This document shows positions 23,508 to 32,315 of a stretch of 42,156 nucleotides of DNA, one piece after another. The DNA comes from Gammaproteobacteria bacterium (GTDB lineage Bacteria; Pseudomonadota; Gammaproteobacteria; Steroidobacterales; Steroidobacteraceae), in NCBI GenBank assembly GCA_021773365.1, contig JAJFKF010000007.1:1-42156 (forward strand), given 5' to 3'. The first letter of the stretch is position 1; each line of letters begins with the position of its first letter. Made by a program: the position numbers and the translations under genes. The notes under the pieces are model-generated. The model was not told the origin of the DNA, searched no databases, and worked only from the letters and a program-made list of their open reading frames with translations.

Positions 23508-24731
23508 TTACCCCGCCGCCAGCCGCATCAACTGCCCGGTGATCCACGCGCAGTAGGTCCCCAGCGCATAGCCCAGCACCGCCAGCAGCACGCCCACCGG
23601 CGCCAGCGAGGGGTGGAATGCCGCCGCCACCACCGGAGCGCTGGCCGCGCCGCCGATGTTGGCCTGGCTGCCCACCGCCAGATAGAACACCGGCGCGCGG
23701 ATCAGGCGCGCCACCAGCAGCAGCAGGCCGGCGTGGAAGGCGATCCAGGTCAGGCCGACACCGAACAAACCGGGGTTGGTGAACATGGACGTGAGGTCCA
23801 TGTGCATGCCGATGCTGGCGACCAGGATGTACAGCATGGCTGAACCGATCTTCGAGGCACCGGCGCCTTCGAGATTGCGCATACGCGTGAAGGACAGCAG
23901 CAGGCCGATGGTGGTGGCCAGCACCACGATCCAGAAGAACTCACTCGACAGCGACAGCCGCTCCGCCCATGCCAGCCCCGAGAAGGCCGCTGCCAGCGGC
24001 GAGGCCAGGGCATGCGCCAGACCGGTGGCGCCGAAACCCACTGCCAGGATGAACATCAGGTCCGGCAGTTTGGGGATGCGCGCATGTTCAGCTTCGAAGG
24101 TTTCCATTTTTTTGCGCAGTGCCGTGATGGCCGAGGTATCCGCGCCGCGCCGCTCGTCCAGCCGCTGCTGATTGGCCGCCATCCACAGCAGCACCGCCAT
24201 CCAGATGTTGGCGACGATGACGTCCACGGCCACCATCATGCCGAAGAGGTTGTCACCCACCTCGAACACCTCCTTCATTGCAGCCTGGTTGGCGCCGCCG
24301 CCGATCCAGCTGCCGGCCACGGTGGTCATGCCGCGCCAGACATCGTCGGCAACGGTTTCCGGCGAGATCACGCCCCAGATCAGGATGGCCAGCGGACCAC
24401 CGATGACCACACCGGCGGTGCCCACCAGAAACATGGTGACGGCCTTCGGGCCCAGCCGCAGCACGGAGCGCAGATCGATGGACAGCGTCAGCAGCACCAG
24501 GGTGGCGGGCAGCAGGTAGCGTGAGGCAATGAAGTACAGTCGGGACTGCTCGCCATCGATCACTCCGGCAGTGTTGTAGATGGCCGGAATGAAGTAACAC
24601 AGCAGCAGGGCCGGCACGTAGCGGTAGAAGCGCCGCCAGAATGGATGCGTGGATTGCGTGCTCCAGAAGATGGCGCCCAGGGTGACGGACAACAGGCCCA
24701 GGACTACGGCGTCGTTGGTGATCAGGGTCAT
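23508..24731 (-). CDS. DUF819 family integral membrane protein
   Basis: A 407-residue inner-membrane protein with about ten hydrophobic segments (for example VVLGLLSVTLGAIFW, FLVGTAGVVIGGPLAILIWG, LMFILAVGFGATGLAHAL). The typical DUF819 (YjcL-like) signature GSWIGGGANQAAMKEVF is near residue 145 and SQANIGGAASAPVVAAAF near 360. These are transporter-like proteins of unknown substrate. A soluble loop (QRLDERRGADTSAITALRKK) separates the two halves. ATG at 24731 overlaps the nuclease gene stop by 4 bp (ATGA). It is the last gene of the six-gene unit starting with the MlaE-like permease. Confidence 0.88.
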   Translation of the reverse strand: MTLITNDAVVLGLLSVTLGAIFWSTQSTHPFWRRFYRYVPALLLCYFIPAIYNTAGVIDGEQSRLYFIASRYLLPATLVLLTLSIDLRSVLRLGPKAVTMFLVGTAGVVIGGPLAILIWGVISPETVADDVWRGMTTVAGSWIGGGANQAAMKEVFEVGDNLFGMMVAVDVIVANIWMAVLLWMAANQQRLDERRGADTSAITALRKKMETFEAEHARIPKLPDLMFILAVGFGATGLAHALASPLAAAFSGLAWAERLSLSSEFFWIVVLATTIGLLLSFTRMRNLEGAGASKIGSAMLYILVASIGMHMDLTSMFTNPGLFGVGLTWIAFHAGLLLLVARLIRAPVFYLAVGSQANIGGAASAPVVAAAFHPSLAPVGVLLAVLGYALGTYCAWITGQLMRLAAG

Positions 24732-25300
24732 GCGGGGCTCCAGGTCATGCTGGCAGGATGATCCTGCCGGTTGGGTTCAGTGCCGGTGTTTGTTTTGGGC
24801 GAGGCGTGGCGTGGGTGAGTCTGCCGCCAGCGCCAGGGCTGCGTACGCTGTGATTCCGGCAACGCCCAGAGGCCGCGCTTTGCATCGCGCGCCTTGCGCT
24901 CCAGGCCCAGCAGCGAGCGATCACGCATCCAGCGGCGGTAGACCCAGGCATGACCGCGGCGGATCATCTCGGCATTGATATCCAGGTTGTCCCCGGTTCG
25001 ATACACCCGCGCCACCTTGCGCCGGTAGGGATCGATGTCGATGACCTTCAATCTCAGTTCGTGGCCGTCGATCAGCGCCTGCAGTGCCGCGCGCGCTGCG
25101 GCAGCATGCGGCTGGTCCTTCTCCGGTGCATCGATCTCGCCCAGGCGCACTTCCACCTGCCCGCCGCCGCGCAGCCTCAGCCTGAAACTGTCACCATCGA
25201 AAATGTGCTCCGCTCTGCCGTACAGAAGCTCGTCGGCCGGCGCCTGGCACCAGAACACACACAGCAGCGCACCGAGCATGCATCGCGCTGCCATCGCCAT
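24728..25300 (-). CDS. Secreted thermonuclease-family (SNase-like) nuclease
   Basis: A 190-residue protein with a signal peptide (MAMAARCMLGALLCVFWCQA) and a staphylococcal-nuclease-like domain: AEHIFDGDSFRLRL, VRLGEIDAPEKDQPHAAAAR with the Arg/Asp catalytic region, RKVARVYRTGDNLDINAEMI, RRGHAWVYRRW and LGLERKARDAKRGLWALPE. Calcium-dependent phosphodiester hydrolysis outside the cytoplasm is expected. The tail (about 35 residues, Pro/Thr/Asn-rich) is low-complexity and may be disordered. It starts 2 bp after the stop of the auxiliary lipoprotein gene and overlaps the DUF819 gene by 4 bp. Confidence 0.92.
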   Translation of the reverse strand: MAMAARCMLGALLCVFWCQAPADELLYGRAEHIFDGDSFRLRLRGGGQVEVRLGEIDAPEKDQPHAAAARAALQALIDGHELRLKVIDIDPYRRKVARVYRTGDNLDINAEMIRRGHAWVYRRWMRDRSLLGLERKARDAKRGLWALPESQRTQPWRWRQTHPRHASPKTNTGTEPNRQDHPASMTWSPA

Positions 25301-25302
25301 GA

Positions 25303-25974
25303 TTAAGGCGAGCCTCCGGCCGGCGCGGGTGGCACGGACGTCGGTGTATCCGCCGCCTGCTCCGCGACTTTCAGCGCCTGCAGCGTGCGCTGCACGGCAA
25401 TACGCGCGGCTTCGCGATAGGCCGTTTCAAACGCGGCAATCACGGCTGCCATGGTGTTGTCCGCTGCCTGCGCCGTCGCGCCGGCCACATACTCATCCAG
25501 CGGCTGACGTGCGCGGATCAGCCCCAGCGTACAAACAAGGTTCACTCTTACCAGCGGCGCTTCCACCCCCTGCGCGTACTCTGCCTGAAAATCCCGCACA
25601 TCGGTCTGCAACAGGTAATTCGCGGTGAAGGCCGAAAGATCGTTCTGCACGCCGGCCAGTCGTCCGGTGTTGCGCAGTGACTCGATCAGCAGACTTTGCA
25701 GCAGCACATCCACCGTGCCGCTCCAGCGGCTGGCCGAGAAGTAATCCAGCCGCCGATCGCCATGGATCACGGCAATGCGCTCGGTGTACAGGCCCGGACC
25801 GACAATGGGACGGCCCACCGCCAGGTGCACCGGCAGATCCACCGCGCGCGCGGCGTTAGGCTGCGGAGCGGCGGAGATCACGTAGGTCTGCTGTGCGGGT
25901 TGTTTGGTGTCCAGCAGTCCGGCCGCGCAGCCGGTACACAGCAGGAACGCTGCGGCGAGCGCCAGTGTTCTCAT
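25303..25974 (-). CDS. ABC-type transport auxiliary lipoprotein (PqiC/MlaX-like)
   Basis: A 223-residue lipoprotein with lipobox LCTGC (Cys 16) that should sit in the outer membrane facing the periplasm as partner of the Mla-like transporter. The ABC_trans_aux (DUF330-type) features are visible: TYVISAAP near residue 31, VGPGLYTERIAVIHGDRRLDYFSASRWSG near 60-87, and a C-terminal helical part AVIAAFETAYREAARIAVQR. It overlaps the MCE-protein gene by 4 bp. The linkage with permease, ATPase and MCE protein strongly supports a role in moving lipids between the membranes. Confidence 0.88.
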   Translation of the reverse strand: MRTLALAAAFLLCTGCAAGLLDTKQPAQQTYVISAAPQPNAARAVDLPVHLAVGRPIVGPGLYTERIAVIHGDRRLDYFSASRWSGTVDVLLQSLLIESLRNTGRLAGVQNDLSAFTANYLLQTDVRDFQAEYAQGVEAPLVRVNLVCTLGLIRARQPLDEYVAGATAQAADNTMAAVIAAFETAYREAARIAVQRTLQALKVAEQAADTPTSVPPAPAGGSP

Positions 25975-26906
25975 CGCGGTATCTCCACGCCGGTGTGCCG
26001 GGGTTCATAGATGAGCTGTGAGGGATTTTCTTTCAGCGCCCGGGTGAGTTCGCGGAACTCCTGCGCCGCCTGCCGGCCATCGCGAATGAGCTGCTGCATC
26101 TCGGCCAGGCCCTGGTCGGTGAAGCGGCTGATGCTGTTCTGATTTTCGGCAACAAAGGTTTCCAGACGCGCCGAGGCGGCGGCGAGATTCTCCGCGACGG
26201 TGCGCACCCGCTCCATGGTGCGCGCCAGATCCGGTCCCGCACTGTCGGTCACCTGCCGCACGCCGGCGGCGGCGGCCTCGATCTGTACAGCCGTGCCACG
26301 CAGATCCTCGGCCAGCCCCCTCGCCTCCTGCAACATGCCCGGCAGTTCGTTGCTGGCACTGCTGACATTGTTCACCACGTTGTTCACCGCGGCGATGTTT
26401 TCGTCGCTGAACAGCTTGGTGACCCGGTCGGCGGCAATGGCGGCCTTGGAGAACAGCTCGGGCATGGAACTGATCAGCAGGTCGAAATCCGAACGTACCG
26501 AGCGGATGACCGGATAGCGCTGGCTGGGCACGATGGGCATGAGTGGTTTGTCGCCGTCACTGCGCGCGAGATCGATATACAGCAGGCCGGTGACGCCCTG
26601 CAGGCCAAGCGAGGCGACGGTTTCCTCCGAGATTGGCGCGCGCACATCGATTTCCGTAATCGCCTGGACACGATCGGCGGCGCGCGGATCGAGGCCGATG
26701 GCGCGCACACGCCCCACATCAACACCGAGGTAGCGCACCACGCTGCCCTCGCTCAGGCCGCTGACGCTGCCCTGGAAATAAATTTCATAGGGCTGGTACT
26801 CGCGCTGATCACGTCCGCCGGTGTACCAGATAACGAAAAATGCCGCCAGCGCGGCCACCAGCAGCACGAAGGCGCCCACGATCAAATACTTGGCGTCGCG
26901 TTCCAT
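25971..26906 (-). CDS. MCE/MlaD-family lipid-binding protein
   Basis: A 311-residue periplasmic protein anchored by one N-terminal helix (LIVGAFVLLVAALAAFFVIW). The MCE domain lies at about 40-120 (YEIYFQGSVSGLSEGSVVRY; GVDVGRVRAIGLDP; GLQGVTGLLYIDLAR). A long helical C-terminal part follows (SSASNELPGMLQEARGLAED; RFTDQGLAEMQQLIRDGRQ), as in MCE proteins with a channel or needle. It should form a ring that carries phospholipid between the ABC transporter and the outer membrane. It follows the ATPase gene directly (stop and start adjoining) and overlaps the lipoprotein gene by 4 bp. Confidence 0.92.
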   Translation of the reverse strand: MERDAKYLIVGAFVLLVAALAAFFVIWYTGGRDQREYQPYEIYFQGSVSGLSEGSVVRYLGVDVGRVRAIGLDPRAADRVQAITEIDVRAPISEETVASLGLQGVTGLLYIDLARSDGDKPLMPIVPSQRYPVIRSVRSDFDLLISSMPELFSKAAIAADRVTKLFSDENIAAVNNVVNNVSSASNELPGMLQEARGLAEDLRGTAVQIEAAAAGVRQVTDSAGPDLARTMERVRTVAENLAAASARLETFVAENQNSISRFTDQGLAEMQQLIRDGRQAAQEFRELTRALKENPSQLIYEPRHTGVEIPR

Positions 26907-27707
26907 TCAGCTCCTTTCGCCGCCGCGGGCCAGCCGCGCGCGCGGCCCGTGGAAGTATTCGTGAATCCAGGGATGGTCGTTGCCCACAATGCCCTCCAGT
27001 GTGTCCGTCACCATTTTCCGCTCGACGATGACGCCGACGCGGTTGCAGGTGCGGAAGATGGTGTCCAGGTCATGGGTAATCATCACCACCGTCAGTTGCA
27101 AATTCTTCTGCAGAGTCAGCAGCAGCTCATCGAAGGCCGCCGCGCCGATGGGGTCCAGGCCCGCCGTGGGCTCATCCAGAAACAGCAGCTTCGGATCGAG
27201 CGCCAGGGCGCGGGCCAGTGCCGCGCGCTTGATCATACCGCCGGAGAGCTGGGCCGGATACTTTGCGCCTGCTTCCGGCGCCAGCCCCACCATGCGCAGC
27301 TTCAGGTCCGCCAGCTCATCGAGCACCGCGGCAGGCAGATCGAAGAACTCGACCATGGGCAGCTGAATGTTCTCGCGCACGGTCAATGAGCTGAACAGTG
27401 CGCCATGCTGGAAGGTCACGCCGTAGTCGCGCTTGACGGCGCGCAGTTCTTCGCCGGTGAGGCGGGTGATGTCGCGCCCGCCCAGCAGCACCTCGCCGCT
27501 GTTCGGACGGTGCAGCCCGAGAATGGTGTGCAGCAGGACAGTCTTGCCGCTGCCGGAGCCACCCACCACGCCGAATACCTCGCCCTCACGCACCTCCATG
27601 TCGAGGCCATCGTGCACCACCTGCGTGCCGAAGCGGTTGACGATGTTCCGCGCCGTGATCAGGGCGCCCGCGGCGGCTTCCAGTCCGGCGGCCGGGTAAG
27701 CGCTCAA
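26907..27707 (-). CDS. ABC transporter ATPase, MlaF-like
   Basis: A 266-residue cytoplasmic ATPase energising the Mla-like lipid transporter. Walker A is VVGGSGSGKTVLLHTILGL, the Q-loop is FQHGALFSSLTV, the signature is AQLSGGMIKRAALARAL, Walker B is LLFLDEPTAGLDPIG and the switch histidine is in MITHDLDTIF. The start appears to be TTG at 27707, overlapping the permease stop by 4 bp (TTGA), with GGAG 8 nt upstream; no ATG is available before the conserved core. The C-terminal tail (VGNDHPWIHEYFHGPRARL) is typical of MlaF relatives. Confidence 0.93.
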   Translation of the reverse strand: MSAYPAAGLEAAAGALITARNIVNRFGTQVVHDGLDMEVREGEVFGVVGGSGSGKTVLLHTILGLHRPNSGEVLLGGRDITRLTGEELRAVKRDYGVTFQHGALFSSLTVRENIQLPMVEFFDLPAAVLDELADLKLRMVGLAPEAGAKYPAQLSGGMIKRAALARALALDPKLLFLDEPTAGLDPIGAAAFDELLLTLQKNLQLTVVMITHDLDTIFRTCNRVGVIVERKMVTDTLEGIVGNDHPWIHEYFHGPRARLARGGERS

Positions 27708-28906
27708 ATGTCCAGCTCCAGGAAGATCACCGCGAACATCGCATCGGCGAGAATCACCAGGAAGATGGACTGCACCACGGCGACGGTGGTCAGACGCCCG
27801 AGCTCGCGCGAGGAATCACGCACCTGCATGCCACGCAGCGTGCCAACGAAGGCGATGAGGAAGGCGAATACCGGGGCCTTCATCATGCCCACCCAGAAAG
27901 TGGTGGGCGCAATGGCCTCCTGCACCCGCGCGAAGTACTGCTGCGGCGGCATGTCCAGCAGCATGTAGGTCAGCAGCGAGCCGCCCAGCAGGCCGACGAT
28001 GTCGGCAATCATGGTCAGCAGCGGCAGGGCAATGATCAGGCCGAGCACGCGCGGCATCACCAGCACTTCGGTGGGATTGGTGCCGATGGCCTTCAGCGCA
28101 TCCACTTCATCGTTGAGCTTCATCACCCCGATCTCGGCGGCAAAGGCGCTGCCTGAGCGGCCGGCCACAATAATGGCCGTCAGCAGCACACCCAGTTCGC
28201 GCAGCACACCCACGGTCACCAGGTCGACAACAAAAATCTCCGCGCCGAACTTGCGCAGTTCGCTGGCGCCCATGTAGGCGATGATGATGCTGATCAGGAA
28301 GGCGATCAGCGAAACGATGGGAATGGCCTGCACACCGGTCTCATAGACCTGACGCACCAGCGCCGGCAGCCGCATGTGCTTTGCGCTCAGCAGCGCGGCG
28401 CCGAAAGCGGCGCAGAAGCGGCCGAAGAAGGCCAGGGCATCGAGAAACGAACGAACCTGAAGCAATGCCCATTGCCCGACCGAGCGCACTGACTCGGTGA
28501 GATCGGTTTCGTCTTCGTCAACGTGGGCCGGCGCGGCAGCTGCGGATTCATCGTGCAGTGTTTTTTCGATGAAGCTGATCTGCCCGGGCGGTCCGCCCTG
28601 CCAGTGGATTTCCGCACCCTGCTCGCCGAAGGCGTGAACCCGCCGGTACAGCAGCCAGCCGCCGCTCAGATCGAGCGCTTCCAGTCCGGAGGCGTCCACC
28701 CGCACCGCTCCGGATCCGCCCTGCGCGGCGTGATCGCGATCCAGCGCACGCAGCTCCCTGGCGATGACCTCGGCGTTGTCGATGGACCAGCGCCCCACCG
28801 GCCGAAGCGTGAGCGCGCCGTCGCGGTGCTCGTACTGGAGGAACATCGCGGTATTGTCCGGCATGCTGGCGGCGACGTCACCCGAAAACCACGCGGACGT
28901 TGCCAT
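27704..28906 (-). CDS. ABC permease MlaE-like with fused N-terminal STAS domain
   Basis: A 400-residue inner-membrane permease. Residues about 20-120 are a STAS-like domain (GALTLRPVGRWSIDNAEVIA; VRVDASGLEALDLSGGWLLY), the equivalent of the separate MlaB protein. An acidic linker leads to the MlaE permease (from about 150) with SFLDALAFFGRF, ALVRQVYETGVQAIPIVSLI, the coupling segment GRSGSAFAAEIGVMKLNDEV and MPRVLGLIIALPLLTMIADI. It is first in an overlapping unit of permease, ATPase, MCE protein, lipoprotein, nuclease, DUF819. Its start is 66 bp from the divergent antiporter gene. The STAS-permease fusion is a known alternative to MlaB plus MlaE. Confidence 0.93.
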   Translation of the reverse strand: MATSAWFSGDVAASMPDNTAMFLQYEHRDGALTLRPVGRWSIDNAEVIARELRALDRDHAAQGGSGAVRVDASGLEALDLSGGWLLYRRVHAFGEQGAEIHWQGGPPGQISFIEKTLHDESAAAAPAHVDEDETDLTESVRSVGQWALLQVRSFLDALAFFGRFCAAFGAALLSAKHMRLPALVRQVYETGVQAIPIVSLIAFLISIIIAYMGASELRKFGAEIFVVDLVTVGVLRELGVLLTAIIVAGRSGSAFAAEIGVMKLNDEVDALKAIGTNPTEVLVMPRVLGLIIALPLLTMIADIVGLLGGSLLTYMLLDMPPQQYFARVQEAIAPTTFWVGMMKAPVFAFLIAFVGTLRGMQVRDSSRELGRLTTVAVVQSIFLVILADAMFAVIFLELDI

Positions 28907-28972
28907 TGCCTGCCGCTGGCTCTAACGTCTGGTAGACATTACAACCACCCCACAACCACCTCGGCCAGCGAC

Positions 28973-31039
28973 ATGGAACATTCAGCGCTGTCACAGATCC
29001 TGATCCTGCTCGCGGCGGCCGTGCTGGTGGTGGCTGCCGTGCGGCGGTTGAAGCTGCCCCCGATCCTGGGCTATCTGGCCGTGGGCATGGCGCTGGGACC
29101 CTACGCGCTGGGACTGGCCACCGACGACGGTCTCACCCGCATCCTGGCCGAGTACGGTGTGGTGTTCCTGGTCTTCACCCTGGGGCTGGAGTTCTCGCTG
29201 CCACGACTGGTGGCCATGAAATGGGAGGTGCTCGGGCTCGGCGGCCTGCAGGTGCTGATCACCGCCGGTATCGCCGCGACGGCGGCCTGGATGCTGGACG
29301 TCTCCCCCCCGGTGGCGATCGTCCTGGGCGGCGCCGTGGCCATGTCCTCCACGGCCATTGTGGTGCGCCAGCTCGGCGAGCAGGCCGAGGTTAATCGAAC
29401 GCACGGGCGCCTGGCCGTGGCCATTCTGGTGTTCCAGGACCTGGCCTTCGTGCCCTTCCTGGCGCTGACCTCCGCGATCTCAGGCACAGGCGGCGTGGCC
29501 GAGGGCATGGTCGGGGAAATGGCCGGCAGCATTGCCGGCGGCGTGGTGGAAGGCGCGGGCGGACGCGGCGGTGCGGCGGCCACCGCCATGAGCGCCATCT
29601 TCAAGACAGTGCTGCTCGGTGGCATGGCGTTGCTGGTCATGCTGGCGGCAGGCCGCTGGCTGCTGCGGCCGCTGTTCCATGAGATTGCCCGCGCACGCAC
29701 GCAGGAGTTGTTCCTGCTGGCCGTGCTGCTGGTGGCGTTGAGCTCGGCATGGATGACCGCCGAGATCGGTCTGTCGCTGGCGCTGGGCGCCTTCCTGGCC
29801 GGCATGATGCTCGCGGAAACAGAGTACCGGCATCAAGTGGAAGTGGTCATCCGCCCCTTCCGCGACATCCTGCTGGGTCTTTTCTTCATCACCATTGGGA
29901 TGCTGCTGGATCTGAGCCTGCTGTGGCAGCAGATCTGGGTCGTGTCCGGGCTGCTGCTGGCGCTGGTAGCCGGCAAGGTGTTCATTGTCACCCTGCTGGC
30001 ACGGCGATTCGCGGGAAACTACTTCAAGGCGCTGCGCACCGGACTGGCAGTGAGCCAGGGCGGCGAGTTCGGTTTCGCCCTGCTCACCATCCTGCTGCAG
30101 GGCAGTCTGGTGCCCTCGCAGATCGTGCAGCCGCTGCTGGCGGCCATCGTGCTCAGCATGGTGGTGAGCCCGCTGATCATTCGTCAAAACAAACAACTGG
30201 CGCGATTGATTCTGCGCGAGAAAGGTTCGCGGCAACTCACGGCGCTGGCGCGCGAGCAGGAAGGCACCCGCGCACTGGCGGCGCGCGAGCATGTGCTGAT
30301 CTGTGGCTTCGGCCGCGTGGGCCAGAACGTGGCGCGGGTGCTGGAAAGACAGGGCTATGAATACCTGGCGGTGGATCTGGACGCCGAGCGGGTGCGCGCC
30401 GCGCGCCAGGCTGGCGATCCGGTGGTGTTCGGCGATGCGGGGCAGGAAGAGATGCTCGAGCATCTGGGAGTGGCGCGCACCAGCGTGGTGGTCATCAGTT
30501 TTGCCGATCCCGCCGTGGCGCTGCGCATCCTGCAGGCGGTGCGCACGGCGCGCGAGGATGTGCCCGTACTGGTGCGCACGCAGGACGACTCGCGCCTGGC
30601 GGAACTGCAAGGGGCAGGCGCCACATCCGTGGTACCGGAAACCTTCGAAGCCGGGCTGACGCTGGTATGGCACACGCTGGTGCTGCTGGGCGAACCCGTC
30701 CCCCAGGTGGTGCAGACCGTGTCCGACATCCGCGCCAACCGCTACAGCCTGCTGCGGGAAGTGGTGGAGCGCTCCCGCATCGATGAGACCTCACAGGTCA
30801 TGGGCCTGCGCGAGAAACAACAAACGGTGGTACTGCCGCCAGGCGCATGGGCGGTGGGTAAATCCATTGCCGAGGTCGGAGCGCGCGGTGCACAGATGAC
30901 GGTCAGCGCCATCCGCCGCGACGGCATCGTGGGGCGCGAGCCGGCGCCGGAGACCGTGTTCAAGGAAGGTGACGTGGTGGTGCTGTACGGACTGCCGGAG
31001 GCGCTGGAGCATGGGGAGAGCGTGCTGCTGATGGGATGA
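28973..31039 (+). CDS. CPA2-family cation/proton antiporter with RCK domain (KefB/YbaL-like)
   Basis: A 688-residue protein. Residues about 5-400 form a twelve-helix CPA2 exchanger (LKLPPILGYLAVGMALGPYA; FLVFTLGLEFSLPRLVAMKW; LGAFLAGMMLAETEYRHQVE; SQGGEFGFALLTI). The RCK/TrkA-N domain follows at about 440-560 (VLICGFGRVGQNVARVLERQ, AVDLDAERVRAARQAGDPVV). A C-terminal TrkA-C-like domain lies near 600-688 (GKSIAEVGARGAQMTVSAIR; VVLYGLPEALE). It should exchange K+ (or Na+) for protons under nucleotide or ligand control. A Gly/Ala-rich loop near residue 165-205 (GSIAGGVVEGAGGRGGAAA) is an unusual insertion. ATG at 28973 excludes a long in-frame extension across the mlaE start. Confidence 0.93.
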   Translation: MEHSALSQILILLAAAVLVVAAVRRLKLPPILGYLAVGMALGPYALGLATDDGLTRILAEYGVVFLVFTLGLEFSLPRLVAMKWEVLGLGGLQVLITAGIAATAAWMLDVSPPVAIVLGGAVAMSSTAIVVRQLGEQAEVNRTHGRLAVAILVFQDLAFVPFLALTSAISGTGGVAEGMVGEMAGSIAGGVVEGAGGRGGAAATAMSAIFKTVLLGGMALLVMLAAGRWLLRPLFHEIARARTQELFLLAVLLVALSSAWMTAEIGLSLALGAFLAGMMLAETEYRHQVEVVIRPFRDILLGLFFITIGMLLDLSLLWQQIWVVSGLLLALVAGKVFIVTLLARRFAGNYFKALRTGLAVSQGGEFGFALLTILLQGSLVPSQIVQPLLAAIVLSMVVSPLIIRQNKQLARLILREKGSRQLTALAREQEGTRALAAREHVLICGFGRVGQNVARVLERQGYEYLAVDLDAERVRAARQAGDPVVFGDAGQEEMLEHLGVARTSVVVISFADPAVALRILQAVRTAREDVPVLVRTQDDSRLAELQGAGATSVVPETFEAGLTLVWHTLVLLGEPVPQVVQTVSDIRANRYSLLREVVERSRIDETSQVMGLREKQQTVVLPPGAWAVGKSIAEVGARGAQMTVSAIRRDGIVGREPAPETVFKEGDVVVLYGLPEALEHGESVLLMG

Positions 31040-31152
31040 ATCCAGGCCAGCGGGGCACCTGGGTTTCCAGAGCAGCCCGTGCGCGAGCGGTAGGTCCCTG
31101 AGGCCAGTGCTGCCGGAGACAGGGCTTCGGGGGACAGGGGCGCAAGGATTGC

Positions 31153-31158
31153 TACAAT
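31153..31158 (+). promoter_or_regulatory. Candidate -10 box of mdh
   Basis: TACAAT preceded by TGC, an extended -10 arrangement, lies 27 nt before the mdh start. CTACAATCGCGCCC is shared exactly with the EF-hand gene 1 promoter. No good -35 is visible 16-18 bp upstream, so the call rests on the -10 and its context. Confidence 0.4.
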
Positions 31159-31185
31159 CGCGCCCGTCTTGTTCAGGAGCCCCCA

Positions 31186-32163
31186 ATGAAAAAGCCTCTC
31201 AATGTCGCCATCACCGGCGCGGCCGGTCAGATCGGTTACGCCCTCGCCTTCCGCGTCGCCTCCGGGCGGATGCTCGGCGCCGATCAGCCGGTCAACCTGC
31301 ACCTGCTGGAAATCACCCCGGCGCTGCCCGCGCTGCAGGGCGTGATGATGGAATTGAATGACTGCGCCTTTCCCACCCTGAACAAGGTGGTGGCCACCGA
31401 CGACGCCAAGGTGGCCTTCAAGGACTGCAATGTCGCTCTGCTCGTCGGCGCCCGCCCGCGCGGACCGGGTATGGAGCGCAAGGACCTGCTGATGGCCAAC
31501 GCGCAGATCTTCTCCGCCCAGGGCAAGGCACTGAACGCCGTAGCGGATCACAACGCCCGCATCCTGGTGGTTGGAAACCCCGCCAATACCAATGCGCTGA
31601 TCGCCCAGCGCAACGCGCCGGATCTGAATCCGCGCAATTTCACCGCCATGACGCGCCTGGATCACAACCGCGCGCTGTCGCAGCTGGCGGAGAAGACCAG
31701 CAGCCACATCACGCAGATCCGCAAGCTGACGATCTGGGGCAATCACTCCTCCACGCAGTACCCCGACATCAGCCACGCCACGGTGGACGGCAAGCCGGCA
31801 AAGCAGCTGGTCGGACAGGACTGGCTGGCGGACACCTTCATTCCGGTGGTGCAGCAGCGCGGCGCGGCCATCATCAAGGCCCGCGGCGCCTCCTCGGCCG
31901 CATCGGCCGCCTCCGCCGCCATCGACCACATCCACGACTGGGTACGCGGCTCGACGGAAGGCGACTGGGTCAGCATGGGCGTGCCGGCGGACGGCAGCTA
32001 TGGCATCGCGGAAGGGGTGATCTACTCCTATCCGGTGGTCTGCAAAAACGGCGACTACCAGATCGTGCAGGGACTGGATATCGATGCGTTCAGCCGGGAG
32101 CGGATGGATGTTTCGGACAAGGAGCTGCGCGAGGAAAGGGATGGGGTGAAGGAACTGCTGTAA
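31186..32163 (+). CDS. mdh: Malate dehydrogenase
   Basis: A 325-residue NAD-dependent enzyme of the TCA cycle interconverting malate and oxaloacetate. The nucleotide-binding loop is [14 protein letters not shown] (residues 9-22), the substrate-binding Arg residues are in [14 protein letters not shown] near 95 and [12 protein letters not shown] near 163, and the catalytic His is in [12 protein letters not shown] near 188. This is the longer dehydrogenase type of beta- and some gammaproteobacteria rather than the E. coli type. AGGAG precedes the ATG by 7 nt. It is probably transcribed alone from the -10 at 31153. A DnaA-box palindrome lies 38 bp after its stop. Confidence 0.97.
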   Translation: MKKPLNVAITGAAGQIGYALAFRVASGRMLGADQPVNLHLLEITPALPALQGVMMELNDCAFPTLNKVVATDDAKVAFKDCNVALLVGARPRGPGMERKDLLMANAQIFSAQGKALNAVADHNARILVVGNPANTNALIAQRNAPDLNPRNFTAMTRLDHNRALSQLAEKTSSHITQIRKLTIWGNHSSTQYPDISHATVDGKPAKQLVGQDWLADTFIPVVQQRGAAIIKARGASSAASAASAAIDHIHDWVRGSTEGDWVSMGVPADGSYGIAEGVIYSYPVVCKNGDYQIVQGLDIDAFSRERMDVSDKELREERDGVKELL

Positions 32164-32201
32164 CGGTCGGGTGCGGGTATGTGCGTGGCGGGACGAGGAG
32201 A

Positions 32202-32246
32202 GTTACCCACAATTTAAGGGGGGGATTCCCGTAAATTGTGGATAAC
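32202..32246. repeat. 45-nt palindromic repeat with DnaA-box arms, copy 1
   Basis: The element starts GTTACCCACA, has the centre GGGGGGGATTCCC and ends TGTGGATAAC. The right arm read on the minus strand is TTATCCACA, a perfect DnaA box; the left arm is TTACCCACA, one base off. The arms pair over 15 of 16 positions apart from one C-A mismatch, allowing for the innermost pair. It lies between mdh and fadE. A second copy with identical ends and centre is at 42112-42156; the bases between differ in pairs that keep the stem. Confidence 0.85.
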
Positions 32247-32315
32247 TCCCTCCTGCCCCTCCCCCGCCACCCCCCCAAAAAGTTATAGTGCCCACACCCG
32301 TCAGGAGGACCGCAA

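Noticed and set aside
28523-28972. 150-codon extension of the antiporter
   Set aside because: It runs antisense through the start of the STAS-permease gene; the membrane protein begins naturally at 28973.
29480-30673. Long antisense ORF (397 codons) across the antiporter gene
   Set aside because: Low-complexity Gln/His/Arg-rich translation typical of the antisense of GC-rich genes; the plus-strand antiporter is clearly real.
30742-31935. 397-codon minus-strand ORF spanning the antiporter end and mdh
   Set aside because: Crosses two well-defined genes on the other strand and has no recognisable domain.
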